Shown here: one piece after another, positions 31,939 through 41,498 of the stretch
Layout of the letters: every line of letters starts with the position of its first letter
Numbering within the stretch: position 1 is the stretch's first letter
NCBI GenBank assembly: GCA_004323695.1
Contig: SCRU01000051.1
Location: 1 to 42,601, forward strand
From: Burkholderiaceae bacterium
Lineage (GTDB): Bacteria; Pseudomonadota; Gammaproteobacteria; Burkholderiales; Burkholderiaceae_C
Direction of reading: 5' to 3'
DNA: 42,601 nucleotides
Translations under genes and position numbers: made by a program
The notes under the pieces: generated by a model
Database searches by the model: none
What the model was told of the DNA's origin: nothing
What the model saw: only the letters and a program-made list of their open reading frames with translations

Positions 31939-33183
31939 TCAGTAGCGGTAGCCGGTGAGAAACAGCGCCGCCCGCATCAGCCCAAAGGCCACGCGGTCGC
32001 GCAGCCGCTGGCGCCACGGCCTGGCGGCGTAGTGCGCCGCATCCACGCGCCGGCCGCCCTCGGTCATGGCGCGGACAAGCCGGCCGCGCAGTTCGCCGGC
32101 CAGGCCCGCATCATTCACCACCACGTTCGCCTCACGCGCCAGCAGCAGGCTCAAGGGATCCAGGTTGGATGAACCGACCGTCGTCCAGTGGCCGTCCACC
32201 ACCGCCACCTTCGCGTGCAGAAAGCTCGCCGCATACTCGTAGATCTCCACGCCGCTGCCGAGCAGCGCGCCGTACACCGGCCGGGCCGCGTGGTATTGCA
32301 TGAAATATTCATACTTCCCCTGCAGCAGCAGCTGCACCCGCACGCCGCGCCGGGCCGCCATCATGAGCGCCCGGCGCAACTTGCGCCCCGGCAGAAAATA
32401 GGCGTTGGCAATGATGACTTCCCGGCGCGCCTCGCCGATCGCCCGGCGATAGGCCTTCTCGATCCGGCTGCGGTGGCGCAGGTTGTCGCGCAGCAGCAGG
32501 GCAGCCCAGGCAGCCTGCGCGCCCCCTGCGCTGGCGCGCGCGGCCCGGCGTGCATCGCGCCGGGAGCCCCTGGACACACGCGGCGCACCCGGCGCGGCCG
32601 GAAATGGGCGGGGCCGGCCGTCACGCACGGCCTGCAGGTGCCGCCACAGCTGCGCCATGACGTCCTGAACCTGCTGCGCCAGCACGCCGGACACGCGCAC
32701 CGCAAAGTCCAGGCGCGGCAGCGCCAGCGCGCCGTGGTGGGGGTCGTGCAGGTCGTCCAGGATGTTGATACCGCCGCAATAGGCCACCGCGCCATCGACC
32801 GCGCACAGCTTGCGGTGCAGGCGCCGCCAGCGCCTGGGCAGCAGCAGGCCCAGCGGCCCGAGTGACGAGTAGACGCGCCACTGCACACCGGCCTGCTCGA
32901 AACGAGCCCGCCATTCGGGCGGCAACGGGCCGGTTCCCACCCCGTCGACCACGAGTTGCACCGTCACCCCGCGCCGTGCCGCGCGCATCAGCGCATGCGC
33001 CACGCCGGCGGCGCTGCTCGTGAAGTCGAAGATGTAGGTTTCCAGCCGTACCTCGATCCGGGCCCGATCCACGGCGGCCACCAGCGCGGGGAAAAACTCG
33101 GCGCTGCCCTGCAAAAGCTGGATCGGCCGCTCGCCTTGCAGCGGCGTTGCCGGCAGGAACAGGTCAGAGTTCAAACTCGGCAA
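31939..33183 (-). CDS. clsB: Phospholipase D-family cardiolipin synthase (ClsB type)
   Basis: A 414-residue enzyme that joins phosphatidyl groups to make cardiolipin or related lipids at the inner membrane. Two HKD motifs are present: HRKLCAVDG with GGINI, and HAKVAVVDG with GSSNLDP. Between them lies an Arg/Ala-rich insert (about residues 195-225) of low complexity. No N-terminal membrane segments, as in ClsB and unlike ClsA; a basic C-terminal tail (RPWRQRLRDRVAFGLM) may attach it to the membrane. It starts at TTG 33183, inside the last codons of the preceding gene, or at TTG 33174 nine bases on. ClsB is paired in E. coli with a gene of the same type as the one upstream here (YbhP), which supports the call. 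Confidence 0.9.
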   Translation of the reverse strand: MPSLNSDLFLPATPLQGERPIQLLQGSAEFFPALVAAVDRARIEVRLETYIFDFTSSAAGVAHALMRAARRGVTVQLVVDGVGTGPLPPEWRARFEQAGVQWRVYSSLGPLGLLLPRRWRRLHRKLCAVDGAVAYCGGINILDDLHDPHHGALALPRLDFAVRVSGVLAQQVQDVMAQLWRHLQAVRDGRPRPFPAAPGAPRVSRGSRRDARRAARASAGGAQAAWAALLLRDNLRHRSRIEKAYRRAIGEARREVIIANAYFLPGRKLRRALMMAARRGVRVQLLLQGKYEYFMQYHAARPVYGALLGSGVEIYEYAASFLHAKVAVVDGHWTTVGSSNLDPLSLLLAREANVVVNDAGLAGELRGRLVRAMTEGGRRVDAAHYAARPWRQRLRDRVAFGLMRAALFLTGYRY

Positions 33184-33892
33184 TCAGCGGCAGATGGTCC
33201 GACATGCGCCACCAGATGCGCCCACGCGGGATCTCCAGTCGCATCGGCGTGAGGCCCCTCGAATAAATGTGATCCAGTTGCACCACCGGCAGGCGGGCTG
33301 GATAGGTGGCGCTGCGCTGGTCCTCCAGCGCCACCAGGTTGATGGCGCTCAAGGCCCGCTGGATATGGACGCCCCAGTCGTTGAAGTCCCCGGCCACGAG
33401 CAGCGGCGCGCGCGCCGGCACCTCGCGCGCGATGAATCGCTTGAGCTGCTCGACCTGCCGGGTACGGCTGGCCGGAATCAGACCCAGGTGCACCACGATC
33501 ACATGGACCGCGCGGGCCTGAACCTGCACCTCGACATGCAGCAGCCCGCGCTGCTCGAAGCGGTGATCCGACATGTCTTCGTGCTGATGGTCGATCACGG
33601 GCCAGCGCGACAGCAGCGCATTGCCATGCTCGCCGTAGCGCGTGAACGCGTTCGTCTGGTACACCGCTTCGTAGCCTTCGGGGGCCAGGAACTGGGCCTG
33701 GGGCAACTCCGGCCAGCGCGCGAAATGCCGCGCCTCGCGCCGATGCAGCTTGCGCACTTCCTGCAGGCACACGACGTCGGCATCGATCTGCTCCACCGCG
33801 TGGCCCAGGTTATGGATCTCGAGCCGGCGGCGCGGGCCGATGCCTTGAACGCCCTTGTGGATGTTGTAGGTTGCCACGCGCAGCAGGGTCAT
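33164..33892 (-). CDS. Endonuclease/exonuclease/phosphatase family protein (YbhP-like)
   Basis: A 242-residue metal-dependent hydrolase of the EEP superfamily (DNase I and phosphodiesterase fold). Active-site pieces in order: RVATYNIHKG, the metal ligand Glu in VCLQEVR, VVHLGL, the GDFNDW motif, and SDHLPL near the end. The substrate may be a lipid headgroup or a nucleic acid. It overlaps nudB upstream (ATGA, four bases) and the ClsB-type gene downstream (20 bases), so all three are one tightly packed operon. The link to cardiolipin synthase matches E. coli ybhP-clsB. Confidence 0.92.
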   Translation of the reverse strand: MTLLRVATYNIHKGVQGIGPRRRLEIHNLGHAVEQIDADVVCLQEVRKLHRREARHFARWPELPQAQFLAPEGYEAVYQTNAFTRYGEHGNALLSRWPVIDHQHEDMSDHRFEQRGLLHVEVQVQARAVHVIVVHLGLIPASRTRQVEQLKRFIAREVPARAPLLVAGDFNDWGVHIQRALSAINLVALEDQRSATYPARLPVVQLDHIYSRGLTPMRLEIPRGRIWWRMSDHLPLIAEFEL

Positions 33893-34368
33893 GGTGCAAA
33901 CTTTACGCCGATCATTTCCGGCAGCAGCAAGATAGCCTCGGCGTTGGAAGGCGAATAGCATCGGTCGGCCGCCTCGCGCCACGGCAGCCACTGGCTGGCC
34001 GTGTGTTCGCGCGGATTCAGGGTGACCGGCGTGTCGGCCGGCACTTGCAGCCCGAACACATGCTCGGTGTTGCGCGTGACCCCCGGCGCGTAACGGTGCT
34101 GCCAGCCTGGATAAATGTCGTAAACGTTTTCCAGATGCCAGTCCACCAGGCCGGCATGCAGCGCCGTGCCGGGAGCGCAGTCGATGCCCGTTTCCTCCCG
34201 CACCTCGCGCGCCGCGGTGCCGCGGAAATCCTCAGCAACGTTGTCCTTGCTCCCCGTCACCGACTGCCAGAATTCCAGCGCATCGGCACGCTTGATCAGC
34301 AGCACATCGAGCGCCGGCGTGTGGATCACCACCAGCACGGACAAGGGGATCTTGTATCGCTCGGACAT
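33889..34368 (-). CDS. nudB: Dihydroneopterin triphosphate diphosphatase
   Basis: A 159-residue Nudix hydrolase that removes pyrophosphate from dihydroneopterin triphosphate, the step after FolE in folate synthesis. The opening YKIPLSVLVVIHT and LEFWQSVTGSKD are typical of NudB. The Nudix box runs from GSKDNVAED to REVREETGI, with one more residue between the Gly and the first Glu than the textbook pattern; this still leaves all metal ligands. It starts directly after the T run of a terminator hairpin that follows aspS, so it has no Shine-Dalgarno sequence. Its own start therefore looks leaderless or is served by RNA folding at the hairpin. It overlaps the EEP gene by four bases. Confidence 0.93.
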   Translation of the reverse strand: MSERYKIPLSVLVVIHTPALDVLLIKRADALEFWQSVTGSKDNVAEDFRGTAAREVREETGIDCAPGTALHAGLVDWHLENVYDIYPGWQHRYAPGVTRNTEHVFGLQVPADTPVTLNPREHTASQWLPWREAADRCYSPSNAEAILLLPEMIGVKFAP

Positions 34369-34369
34369 G

Positions 34370-34396
34370 AAAAAGGGCGCCAGAGGGGCGCCCTTT
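34370..34396 (-). terminator. Intrinsic terminator after aspS, abutting nudB
   Basis: A perfect 10-base stem (AAAGGGCGCC and GGCGCCCTTT) with a 5-base loop, followed on the minus strand by a run of five T. It sits in the 62-base gap between aspS and nudB and ends only two bases before the nudB ATG. It would stop most aspS transcripts before nudB. Confidence 0.8.
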
Positions 34397-34430
34397 CATT
34401 GTGCCCCAATCAGGGAGCGCAATCCCGCGG

Positions 34431-36245
34431 TCACTCGGGCCGGGCCAGCTCGCTATTGCGAAGGCGGATATGCAACTCGCGCAACTGCTTCTCGTCCACC
34501 GGCGTCGGCGCCTGGGTCAGCAAATCCTGCGCGCGCTGGGTCTTCGGGAACGCAATCACATCGCGTATGGATTCAGCGCCCGTCATGAGGGTCACGATCC
34601 GATCCAGACCGAACGCCAGGCCCCCGTGCGGCGGCGCGCCGTATTGCAGCGCATCGAGCAGAAAGCCGAACTTGTGCTGGGCGTCCTCGGCGCTGATCTT
34701 GAGCGCGTCAAAGACTTTTTGCTGCACGTCGGCACGGTGGATGCGCACCGATCCGCCGCCGATCTCCCAGCCGTTGAGCACCATGTCGTAGCCCTTGGCC
34801 AGGCATTTCTCGGGCGCCGTCACCATCCAGTCCTCATGCCCGTCTTTGGGCGCGGTGAAGGGGTGGTGCACCGCGTTGTAGCGCTGGGCCTCTTCATCGA
34901 ACTCGAACATGGGAAAGTCCACCACCCACATCGGCCGCCAGCCTGCCTCGAACAGGCCGTTCTTCTTGCCAAACTCGCTGTGGCCAATCTTCAGGCGCAA
35001 CGCCCCCATGGCATCGTTCACTACCTTGGCCTTGTCGGCGCCGAAGAAAATCAGGTCGCCGTCCTGCGCGCCGGTACGCTCGAGCAACTGCGCCAGGGCC
35101 GCGTCATGGATGTTCTTGACGATCGGGCTTTGCAGGCCATCGCGCCCGCGCGCCCGCTCGTTCACCTTGATATAGGCCAGGCCCCGGGCACCGTAAATCT
35201 TCACGAACTCGGCATAGCCATCGATCTCGCCGCGGGAGAGGCCGCCCGCCTCGCGGGCCCCGCCCGGCACGCGCAGGGCCGCCACGCGGCCGCCCTTCAT
35301 GGTGGCGGCGCCCGCGAAGACCTTGAACTCCACATCCGCCATCACCTCGGTCAACTCGGTCAGTTCCAGCTTGACGCGCAGGTCCGGCTTGTCGGAGCCG
35401 AAGCGGTGCATGGCCTGCGAATAGGCCATCACCGGAAACTCGCCCAGATCGACTTCCAGAACACTCTTGAAGACGGTGCTGATCATGCGCTGGAACAGGT
35501 CGCGGATCTCCTGCTCGGTCAGGAACGAGGTCTCGATGTCGATCTGGGTGAACTCGGGCTGGCGATCCGCCCGCAGATCTTCGTCGCGAAAGCATTTGGT
35601 GATCTGGTAATAGCGGTCGAACCCGGCCACCATGAGCAACTGCTTGAACAGCTGGGGCGACTGCGGCAGCGCGAAAAACATGCCATCGTGCACCCGGGAC
35701 GGCACCAGGTAGTCACGCGCACCCTCGGGCGTGGACTTGCCCAGCATCGGCGTTTCGATGTCGATGAAACCGTGGGCATCGAGAAACTTGCGCACCTCCA
35801 TGGCCGTCCTGTACCGCAGCATCAGGTTGTTTTGCATGTACGGGCGGCGCAGGTCCAGCACGCGGTGCGTCAGGCGCGTGGTTTCCGAAAGATTGTCGTC
35901 GTCGAGCTGGAACGGTGGCGTCACGGAGGGATTCAGCACCGTGAGTTCATGGCACAGCACCTCGACCCTGCCGCTCTTGAGATTCTCGTTGATGGTGCCT
36001 TCTGGGCGGGCGCGCACCATGCCTTTGACCTGGATGCAGAACTCGTTGCGGAGATCCTCCGCCACGGCGAACACCGCGGCGCGGTCCGGATCGCACACCA
36101 CCTGGACATAGCCTTCGCGATCGCGCAAATCCACAAAAATCACGCCGCCATGGTCGCGACGCCGGTTGACCCAGCCGCACAGCGCCACGGTTTCGCCCGT
36201 CAAGGCCTCGGTCACCAGACCGCAATAATGGGAACGCATAGCCAT
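34431..36245 (-). CDS. aspS: Aspartate--tRNA ligase
   Basis: A class II aminoacyl-tRNA synthetase (604 residues). The N-terminal OB-fold anticodon domain has [23 protein letters not shown]; then class II motif 1 ([13 protein letters not shown]), motif 2 ([18 protein letters not shown]), the bacterial GAD insertion domain (about residues 290-420) and motif 3 ([13 protein letters not shown]). The start is taken at ATG 36245 (MAMRSHYCG) with AGAAG upstream; ATGs at 36251 and 36239 are also in frame. In many betaproteobacteria this form also charges tRNA-Asn, depending on the presence of AsnRS or GatCAB, which cannot be seen here. It is followed by an intrinsic terminator and preceded by DUF502 after 26 bases. 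Confidence 0.97.
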   Translation of the reverse strand: MAMRSHYCGLVTEALTGETVALCGWVNRRRDHGGVIFVDLRDREGYVQVVCDPDRAAVFAVAEDLRNEFCIQVKGMVRARPEGTINENLKSGRVEVLCHELTVLNPSVTPPFQLDDDNLSETTRLTHRVLDLRRPYMQNNLMLRYRTAMEVRKFLDAHGFIDIETPMLGKSTPEGARDYLVPSRVHDGMFFALPQSPQLFKQLLMVAGFDRYYQITKCFRDEDLRADRQPEFTQIDIETSFLTEQEIRDLFQRMISTVFKSVLEVDLGEFPVMAYSQAMHRFGSDKPDLRVKLELTELTEVMADVEFKVFAGAATMKGGRVAALRVPGGAREAGGLSRGEIDGYAEFVKIYGARGLAYIKVNERARGRDGLQSPIVKNIHDAALAQLLERTGAQDGDLIFFGADKAKVVNDAMGALRLKIGHSEFGKKNGLFEAGWRPMWVVDFPMFEFDEEAQRYNAVHHPFTAPKDGHEDWMVTAPEKCLAKGYDMVLNGWEIGGGSVRIHRADVQQKVFDALKISAEDAQHKFGFLLDALQYGAPPHGGLAFGLDRIVTLMTGAESIRDVIAFPKTQRAQDLLTQAPTPVDEKQLRELHIRLRNSELARPE

Positions 36246-36271
36246 GGTCATTCTTCTCTGCTTCTCTTCAC

Positions 36272-36928
36272 TCAAAACGCCTGGGTACCCGTGAGCCGGG
36301 AGCGGGCGCCGGCCACGGCCTCGCCGGGGCCGCCCGGAACCACGACGCCCATCGAGACCACGTACTTGAAGGCCTCATCGACGCTCATCTTCAGTTCGAT
36401 GCAATCGCTCTTGCGCAGCATCACGAAATAACCGCCGGTCGGATTCGGCGTGGTGGGCACATACACACTCAGACAATCGTGGGGTAAATGAGTGGCCGCA
36501 TCGCCGCCCGGTGTGCCAGTCACGAAACCGATGGTCCAGACGCCCTCACGCGGCCACTGCAGCAGCACCGCGGTGCGAAACGCGTTGCCGTTCTCGGAAA
36601 ACAACGTGTCGGATACCTGCTTGACACCGGAATAGATGGAACGCACGACCGGAATGCGATGCAGCAGCAGATCCCACCAATCCACCAGCTTGCGGCCGAG
36701 GAAATTGCTGGTCGTCGCACCCACCACCAGCAAAACGGCCAGCGCCAGCAGCACCCCGAATCCCGGCACGTGAAATCCCAGAATCCGGTCGGGCTGCCAG
36801 CTCTCCGGCAGGATCAACAGCGTCTTGTCCAGGGTGCTGACGATCCAGTCCAGTACCCAGATGGTGATCGCAACAGGCACGATCACCAGCAAACCGGCCA
36901 GCAGCCATTTGCGGATTGCAGCCATCAT
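36272..36928 (-). CDS. DUF502 family membrane protein
   Basis: A 218-residue inner-membrane protein of the DUF502 family, function unknown. Two membrane segments lie near the N-terminus (about residues 8-30 and 55-78), followed by a soluble domain with [34 protein letters not shown] and a Cys in RKSDCIEL, the family's conserved parts. GAGGG within the end of fmdB provides its ribosome site, and only 5 bases separate the two genes. The order fmdB-DUF502-aspS is, as far as I recall, well kept across Burkholderiales, but no function has been attached to the pairing. Confidence 0.9.
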   Translation of the reverse strand: MMAAIRKWLLAGLLVIVPVAITIWVLDWIVSTLDKTLLILPESWQPDRILGFHVPGFGVLLALAVLLVVGATTSNFLGRKLVDWWDLLLHRIPVVRSIYSGVKQVSDTLFSENGNAFRTAVLLQWPREGVWTIGFVTGTPGGDAATHLPHDCLSVYVPTTPNPTGGYFVMLRKSDCIELKMSVDEAFKYVVSMGVVVPGGPGEAVAGARSRLTGTQAF

Positions 36929-36933
36929 GGCCC

Positions 36934-37314
36934 TCAGTGGCTGGAATCCGCGGCCGGCGCCGGCGCCGGCGCAGCGTCGGGTTTGGCGGGCCCGGCCGGG
37001 GATTTGGCCGGTGCGGCGTCGGATTTGGCTGGCGCGGCGGCGCCCTCGGATGGCTTGCCATCGACCTTCGGGTCGGTCTTGGCCTCAGCGTGGGCGCCGT
37101 TATCGGCGCTGGCGGGCGCAGCCGTAGCATCGCCCCCACGGAAATCCGTGACATACCAGCCCGCCCCCTTGAGCCTGAACCCGGCCGCGGTGACCTGCTT
37201 GCGGAAGCTGGCGGCGCCACATTTCGGGCAGACCGTCAGCGGTGCGTCGGAGATTTTTTGCAATACGTCTTTGCTATGCCCGCAGGACTCGCATCGGTAA
37301 GCGTAGATTGGCAT
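36934..37314 (-). CDS. FmdB-type zinc-ribbon protein with long Ala/Pro/Lys tail
   Basis: A 126-residue protein. The first 60 residues are the FmdB domain: PIYAYRCESCGHSKDVLQKI, the second knuckle VCPKCG, and KGAGWYVTDF at its end; the two CxxC pairs would bind zinc. The remaining half is low-complexity, built of Ala, Pro, Lys and Asp, in loose repeats such as PAKSDAAPAK and PAGPAKPDAA. Roles proposed for FmdB proteins include regulation; none is proven here. It is the first gene of fmdB-DUF502-aspS, and a TATAAT box lies 37 bases before its ATG. Confidence 0.92.
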   Translation of the reverse strand: MPIYAYRCESCGHSKDVLQKISDAPLTVCPKCGAASFRKQVTAAGFRLKGAGWYVTDFRGGDATAAPASADNGAHAEAKTDPKVDGKPSEGAAAPAKSDAAPAKSPAGPAKPDAAPAPAPAADSSH

Positions 37315-37350
37315 GACGTTTCGGACTTCAGGACAGGTGCAAAACCTCTA

Positions 37351-37356
37351 ATTATA
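37351..37356 (-). promoter_or_regulatory. Consensus -10 box upstream of fmdB-DUF502-aspS
   Basis: TATAAT read on the minus strand, 37 bases before the fmdB ATG, in the only sizeable gap between ubiB and fmdB. The -35 match at 17 bases (GGATTG) is poor, while a better hexamer, TTGATT, is too close at 14 bases. The -10 is therefore well supported and the -35 is not. Confidence 0.5.
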
Positions 37357-37431
37357 GGCGTCGACCCGAAAATCAATCCCTGATCGCCCCATGCCGCGCC
37401 GGGTCAACCCGCGCCCCGCGCAGACTCCCGG

Positions 37432-38997
37432 TCAGGACACGAACACGCGCAGCACGACCTGCATCACGATCAGACCCAGCACAAAGCCAAGGCCGCCATA
37501 GATCAGCCCCTGCAACAACCGGTTGGTGCGTTTCTGTTCGGCCAGCAATTCCAGCAGTTCGCGCCGCTGATCGCCGTGGGGCCGCAGCAGATAGTCGTGC
37601 AGCAGGCGCGGCAGCTCCGGCAGCAGCTTGGCATAGCGAGGTGCCTGGTCCTTCAGCTGATCGATGAGTTTCTTTGGCCCGACCTGCTCCAGCATCCACT
37701 TTTCCAGGAAGGGTTTGGCGGTCGCCCACAGATCCAGTTCCGGGTCGAGCTCACGCCCCAGCCCTTCGATATTGAGCAGGGTCTTTTGCAGCAGCACCAG
37801 TTGTGGCTGGATTTCCACCTGGAAGCGCCGCGAGGTCTGGAACAGTCGCATCAACACCATGCCCAGCGAAATTTCCTTCAGCGGGCGATCGAAATACGGT
37901 TCGCAGACGCTGCGAATGGCCGACTCCAGTTCGTCCACACGGGTGCCGCCAGGCACCCAGCCGGACTCGATGTGCAGCTCCGCCACGCGCTTGTAGTCGC
38001 GCCGGAAAAACGCAGTGAAGTTCTGCGCAAGGTATTCCTTGTCGAACTCGGTGAGCGTGCCCACGATGCCGAAGTCCAGCAGGATGTAGCGCCCCAGCGT
38101 GCCCGGCTGGATGCTGACCTGCAGATTGCCCGGATGCATGTCGGCGTGGAAAAACCCGTCGCGAAACACCTGGGTGAAAAAAATCGTCACGCCATCGCGC
38201 GCCAGCTTGGCAATGTCCACGCCAGCGGCGCGCAAACGCTCGGTCTGGCTGATCGGAACGCCGGTCATGCGCTCCATCACGATCACTTCGGGCATGCAGT
38301 ATTCCCAGAACATCTCCGGGATCAGCACCAGATCCAGCCCCTGCATGTTGCGGCGCAGCTGCGCGGCGCTCGACGCTTCGCGCACCAGGTCCAGTTCGTC
38401 ATGCAGGTACTTGTCAAACTCGGCGACCACCTCGCGCGGCTTCAGGCGCTTGCCGTCACTCGACAGACGCTCCACCCAGCCCGCCATCATGCGCATCAGG
38501 CTCAGGTCCTTTTCAATCGCCGGCCGCATGTTCGGGCGCAGCACCTTGACGGCGACTTCGCGCTCGCGGCCGTCCTGGCCTCGCAGCATGGCGAAGTGAA
38601 CCTGCGCAATCGAGGCGCTGGCAACCGGCTCGCGCTCGAAGCTGGTGAAAATCTCGTCCACCGGCTTGCGAAAGGCGCGCTCGATGGTCGCCACGGCAAT
38701 CGCCGAGTCAAACGGCGGCACACGATCCTGCAGCCGCGCAAGTTCCTCGGCAATGTCGCCCGGCATCAGATCGGGGCGGGTCGACAGCACCTGGCCAAAC
38801 TTCACGAAAATCGGCCCGAGCCGCTCCAGCGCCTCGCGCAGGCGCTGTCCACGCGGCGCCTTCAGGTTGCGCCCGACCGAGACTACGCGTGCGATCGCGC
38901 GCAACCAGGGTTTCTGAAAACTCGTGAGCACCAGCTCGTCGAGCCCGTAGCGCAGCGCGATCAGCACGATGAAGGCGCCGCGGAACATTCGCCTCAT
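37432..38997 (-). CDS. ubiB: Ubiquinone biosynthesis regulatory protein kinase UbiB
   Basis: An atypical kinase-like protein (521 residues, ADCK/COQ8 family) needed for ubiquinone synthesis, bound to the inner membrane. The family's KxGQ motif is in [16 protein letters not shown]; then [15 protein letters not shown] (ATP lysine), [11 protein letters not shown] and [10 protein letters not shown]-terminal membrane hairpin is formed by [19 protein letters not shown]. The start is ATG 38997 (MRRMFRG), overlapping the ubiJ stop (ATGA); longer frames upstream are not family sequence. Length fits UbiB. With ubiJ and ubiE it forms the usual ubiquinone gene group. Confidence 0.97.
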   Translation of the reverse strand: MRRMFRGAFIVLIALRYGLDELVLTSFQKPWLRAIARVVSVGRNLKAPRGQRLREALERLGPIFVKFGQVLSTRPDLMPGDIAEELARLQDRVPPFDSAIAVATIERAFRKPVDEIFTSFEREPVASASIAQVHFAMLRGQDGREREVAVKVLRPNMRPAIEKDLSLMRMMAGWVERLSSDGKRLKPREVVAEFDKYLHDELDLVREASSAAQLRRNMQGLDLVLIPEMFWEYCMPEVIVMERMTGVPISQTERLRAAGVDIAKLARDGVTIFFTQVFRDGFFHADMHPGNLQVSIQPGTLGRYILLDFGIVGTLTEFDKEYLAQNFTAFFRRDYKRVAELHIESGWVPGGTRVDELESAIRSVCEPYFDRPLKEISLGMVLMRLFQTSRRFQVEIQPQLVLLQKTLLNIEGLGRELDPELDLWATAKPFLEKWMLEQVGPKKLIDQLKDQAPRYAKLLPELPRLLHDYLLRPHGDQRRELLELLAEQKRTNRLLQGLIYGGLGFVLGLIVMQVVLRVFVS

Positions 38998-39551
38998 GGC
39001 TGGGCCTTGCCGGCTCCCGCGGAGGAAGCCGCCGGGTGCGCGCCGGTGAATTGGCGCAACCCGCCCAGCAGGCCGCGCGCGGCCTGGCCCAGCGCGTGGG
39101 CCGGCGCATCGCCCAACACGCGCGACAGGTCTTCCTCGGCGTCCCAGCGCACATGCTCCACCAGCCAGTTCACGTCGGCTGCCAGTTGCACGTCCCCTTC
39201 GATGCGCACCTCGGGCTTGTCGCCGCGCAGCGCCGCCTGCGCCACTTCGAGCGGCGACACCTGCAGCATGGCCAGTGTCAGGTCGGGCCGCGTGGTTGCC
39301 GCAGCGATGTCGAGCAGCCCGGCTGGCGTGGCCTCCAGCCGGATCGAGAACGAACGCCACTGGGCCAGCACCACGCGGCCCTTCTGCCGCGCCAGCCGGG
39401 CCATCGCCTCGGGCTCCTGCAGCAGCACGTGGTTGAGGAACAGGACCAGCCGGTGCTGCAATTCGTCCACCACCCAGGCGGGAGGCTGCAGGCCGGTCGC
39501 CAGTTTGTCGACCATGCCGCTCAGAATGGAAATCGGGGACTGTGTTGCCAT
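38994..39551 (-). CDS. ubiJ: Ubiquinone biosynthesis accessory factor UbiJ
   Basis: A 185-residue lipid-binding protein with an N-terminal SCP2-type domain, thought to hold ubiquinone precursors for the Ubi complex in the cytoplasm. Family sections: [31 protein letters not shown]-type run as [39 protein letters not shown], and the C-terminal helix [20 protein letters not shown]. It is translationally coupled to ubiB (four-base overlap). A 65-base gap separates it from the Tim44-like gene, which shares the strand. Confidence 0.93.
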   Translation of the reverse strand: MATQSPISILSGMVDKLATGLQPPAWVVDELQHRLVLFLNHVLLQEPEAMARLARQKGRVVLAQWRSFSIRLEATPAGLLDIAAATTRPDLTLAMLQVSPLEVAQAALRGDKPEVRIEGDVQLAADVNWLVEHVRWDAEEDLSRVLGDAPAHALGQAARGLLGGLRQFTGAHPAASSAGAGKAQP

Positions 39552-39616
39552 AGCCCCCGATTATTCCCCGAAAGTCGCGAAAAGCCCGCACGGCGCCCGA
39601 GGCGCCGGCCCGCTCG

Positions 39617-40597
39617 TTATTGCAGCGCCTGCACGCCGGCCACCAGCCAGCCGATCGAGCCGTTCTTGGGCTTGGACATGTTCCAGACCTCCCGGAAAGG
39701 ACTGGGGCCAGCGGAGGGCTCCTCGCGGATCATCCCGGAAAACTCCACGCTCGCCAGGTAGCCCTCGCCCAGGTCTTCGATGCCCAGCAACTGGGCCTGC
39801 AGCATCACCACGTCGGTACGGTTCGGCTGCCCGCCGGTGTGCGCCGCCCGCTCGGACAACTGGGTCTTGATCTCGCTGACCATGTCATCGGTCATCATGG
39901 CGCGCAGCACGGCGATGTCCGCGCGATCCCACGCGTCCTGCAGCGTCACGAAGTTGCGCTTGGCGGCCGCGAGAAACCCGTCCGCGTCGAACCCGGCGGG
40001 GATGCCCCAGCTTTGCCGGCCCTCCAGCGCCGTGCCGATGAGGGTTCCCGCGCCGGGCAGGGCCGCCGCGCCGCCCGTGGATTTGCCCGGATCCAGCGCC
40101 ATGCCGCTGCGCTCCCACGGACGTGCCGACGCGTCGTTGCCCACGTTGTCGGGGCTGTACTGGCGCGGCGTGACTGCCGCCGGTGCGCTCCCTCCCACAC
40201 CCTGGAACGCGAACGCGCTGGACGGCGCGGCCGGCTTGCGCGCGCGCATCACCATCGCGTACAGCGCAAGACCGATCAACACCACCAGCGCCAGCAGCAG
40301 CACTTGCCCGAATGCCGCCCCCAACCCGAGCGAATGCGCCAGCCAGGCCAGCCCCAGCCCGGCCGCCAGACCGCCCAGCATGCCCCCCAACGGATTGCGC
40401 GGCGCCGCGGCGGCGCCAGCAGCCGGCGCCGGCTTCGCGGCATTCTGAAGCGCGCCGCCCGGCGCCCGGGCCGCCTCGCGCTGCACCACGCGACCGGATT
40501 GCTGGCCCACCGAGCGGCCGCCGCCCATGCGCGCTGCCTCGACGTTCAGGCTGGTCAGGGCCAGAGCCGCCATCAAAATCAAAGCCCAGTACCTCAC
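39617..40597 (-). CDS. Tim44-like domain membrane protein
   Basis: A 326-residue exported or membrane protein. A signal peptide (residues 1-21, ending NVEA) is followed by a Gly/Ala/Arg-rich stretch and two hydrophobic segments (about 70-92 and 95-113). After a Pro/Gly-rich linker comes the Tim44/TimA-type domain (about 195-326) with [33 protein letters not shown] and [20 protein letters not shown]. The function in bacteria is unclear; Tim44 domains bind lipids or proteins at membranes. The start is a GTG with GGGGAG upstream. It lies between ubiE and ubiJ, a position it holds in many betaproteobacteria as I recall it. Confidence 0.9.
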   Translation of the reverse strand: MRYWALILMAALALTSLNVEAARMGGGRSVGQQSGRVVQREAARAPGGALQNAAKPAPAAGAAAAPRNPLGGMLGGLAAGLGLAWLAHSLGLGAAFGQVLLLALVVLIGLALYAMVMRARKPAAPSSAFAFQGVGGSAPAAVTPRQYSPDNVGNDASARPWERSGMALDPGKSTGGAAALPGAGTLIGTALEGRQSWGIPAGFDADGFLAAAKRNFVTLQDAWDRADIAVLRAMMTDDMVSEIKTQLSERAAHTGGQPNRTDVVMLQAQLLGIEDLGEGYLASVEFSGMIREEPSAGPSPFREVWNMSKPKNGSIGWLVAGVQALQ

Positions 40598-40621
40598 GTC
40601 AATCTCCCCGTTTGAAATCCG

Positions 40622-41353
40622 TCAGCACTTGATTCCAACATGCAATGCCACCACGCCGCCGGACAGGTTGTGGTAGTCCACATGGCCAAAGCCATTTTGT
40701 TTCATCAGGACTTTGAGCGTCTGCTGATCGGGGTGCATGCGAATCGACTCCGCCAGATAACGGTAGCTCGCGTCATCGCCCGCCACCAGTTTGCCCAGGC
40801 TGGGAAGAACCTTGAACGAATACCAGTCGTACAGCTTCTCCAGTGGTTTCGCCACCCTGGAAAATTCGAGCACCAGCAACTTGCCGCCGGGCCGCAGCAC
40901 GCGGCACATCTCGGCCAGCGCCGCGTCCTTGTGCGTCATGTTGCGCAGGCCGAACGCCACGCTCACCACATCGAACGAGTCGCCGGCAAACGGCAGCCGC
41001 TCGGCGTCGCACACCAGCGTCGGCAGTGCCACGCCGGCATCGAGCAGGCGCTCGCGCCCGGTGCGCAGCATGGCCTCGTTGATGTCGGTGTGCACCACGC
41101 GCCCGGACGCGCCCACCTTGCGCGCAAAGGCCAGCGCCAGGTCGCCCGTGCCGCCCGCGATGTCGAGCACCGCATCGCCCTCGCGCACATCGGCCACCAG
41201 CACGGTGTAGGCCTTCCAGGCGCGGTGCAGGCCCAGCGACATGAGGTCGTTCATCAGATCGTATTTGGGCGCGACCGAATCGAACACACCGCGCACCCGG
41301 CGCGCCTTGTCCCCCTCTTCGACCGACTGGAAACCGAAATGCGTGGTAGTCAT
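40622..41353 (-). CDS. ubiE: Ubiquinone/menaquinone C-methyltransferase UbiE
   Basis: A SAM-dependent methyltransferase (243 residues) that carries out the C-methylation of the demethoxy-quinone in ubiquinone synthesis, and of demethylmenaquinone where that pathway exists. Family marks: [21 protein letters not shown] in pieces, SAM motif [37 protein letters not shown] in pieces, [17 protein letters not shown] and the terminal [15 protein letters not shown]. The ATG at 41353 is the expected start. It is followed by the Tim44-like gene and preceded by a 145-base gap to a hypothetical gene. Confidence 0.97.
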   Translation of the reverse strand: MTTTHFGFQSVEEGDKARRVRGVFDSVAPKYDLMNDLMSLGLHRAWKAYTVLVADVREGDAVLDIAGGTGDLALAFARKVGASGRVVHTDINEAMLRTGRERLLDAGVALPTLVCDAERLPFAGDSFDVVSVAFGLRNMTHKDAALAEMCRVLRPGGKLLVLEFSRVAKPLEKLYDWYSFKVLPSLGKLVAGDDASYRYLAESIRMHPDQQTLKVLMKQNGFGHVDYHNLSGGVVALHVGIKC

Positions 41354-41498
41354 GTCCTTGATGCTAGAACAGAAACGCCGCGCGCGCGGGCGCAACCTTG
41401 CATTCCTCGTGGAATTTTCCGGAAATGATCCCGATTCGACGCGTTCCGCGACGGGCCACGTGACGTTGCGGCAACAGCCACCGGGCGACCAAGCTCCT

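Noticed and set aside
34180-34260. Extra residue in the NudB Nudix box as a sign of lost activity
   Set aside because: All metal-binding Glu residues of the REVREETG core are present; the longer loop is likely normal for this subgroup.
34401-36431. Very long open frame (over 670 codons) on the plus strand opposite aspS
   Set aside because: Mirror frame of a G/C-rich gene; the translation has no domain pattern, while the other strand gives a complete aspartyl-tRNA synthetase.
36955-37110. Repetitive G/C-rich DNA resembling a repeat array
   Set aside because: It is the coding sequence of the FmdB low-complexity tail; there are no regular spacers, so it is not a CRISPR or tandem array.
37576-39870. 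Open frame of over 760 codons on the plus strand opposite ubiB and ubiJ
   Set aside because: Same mirror effect; the protein is His/Gln/Arg-rich without family sequence and crosses two real genes.
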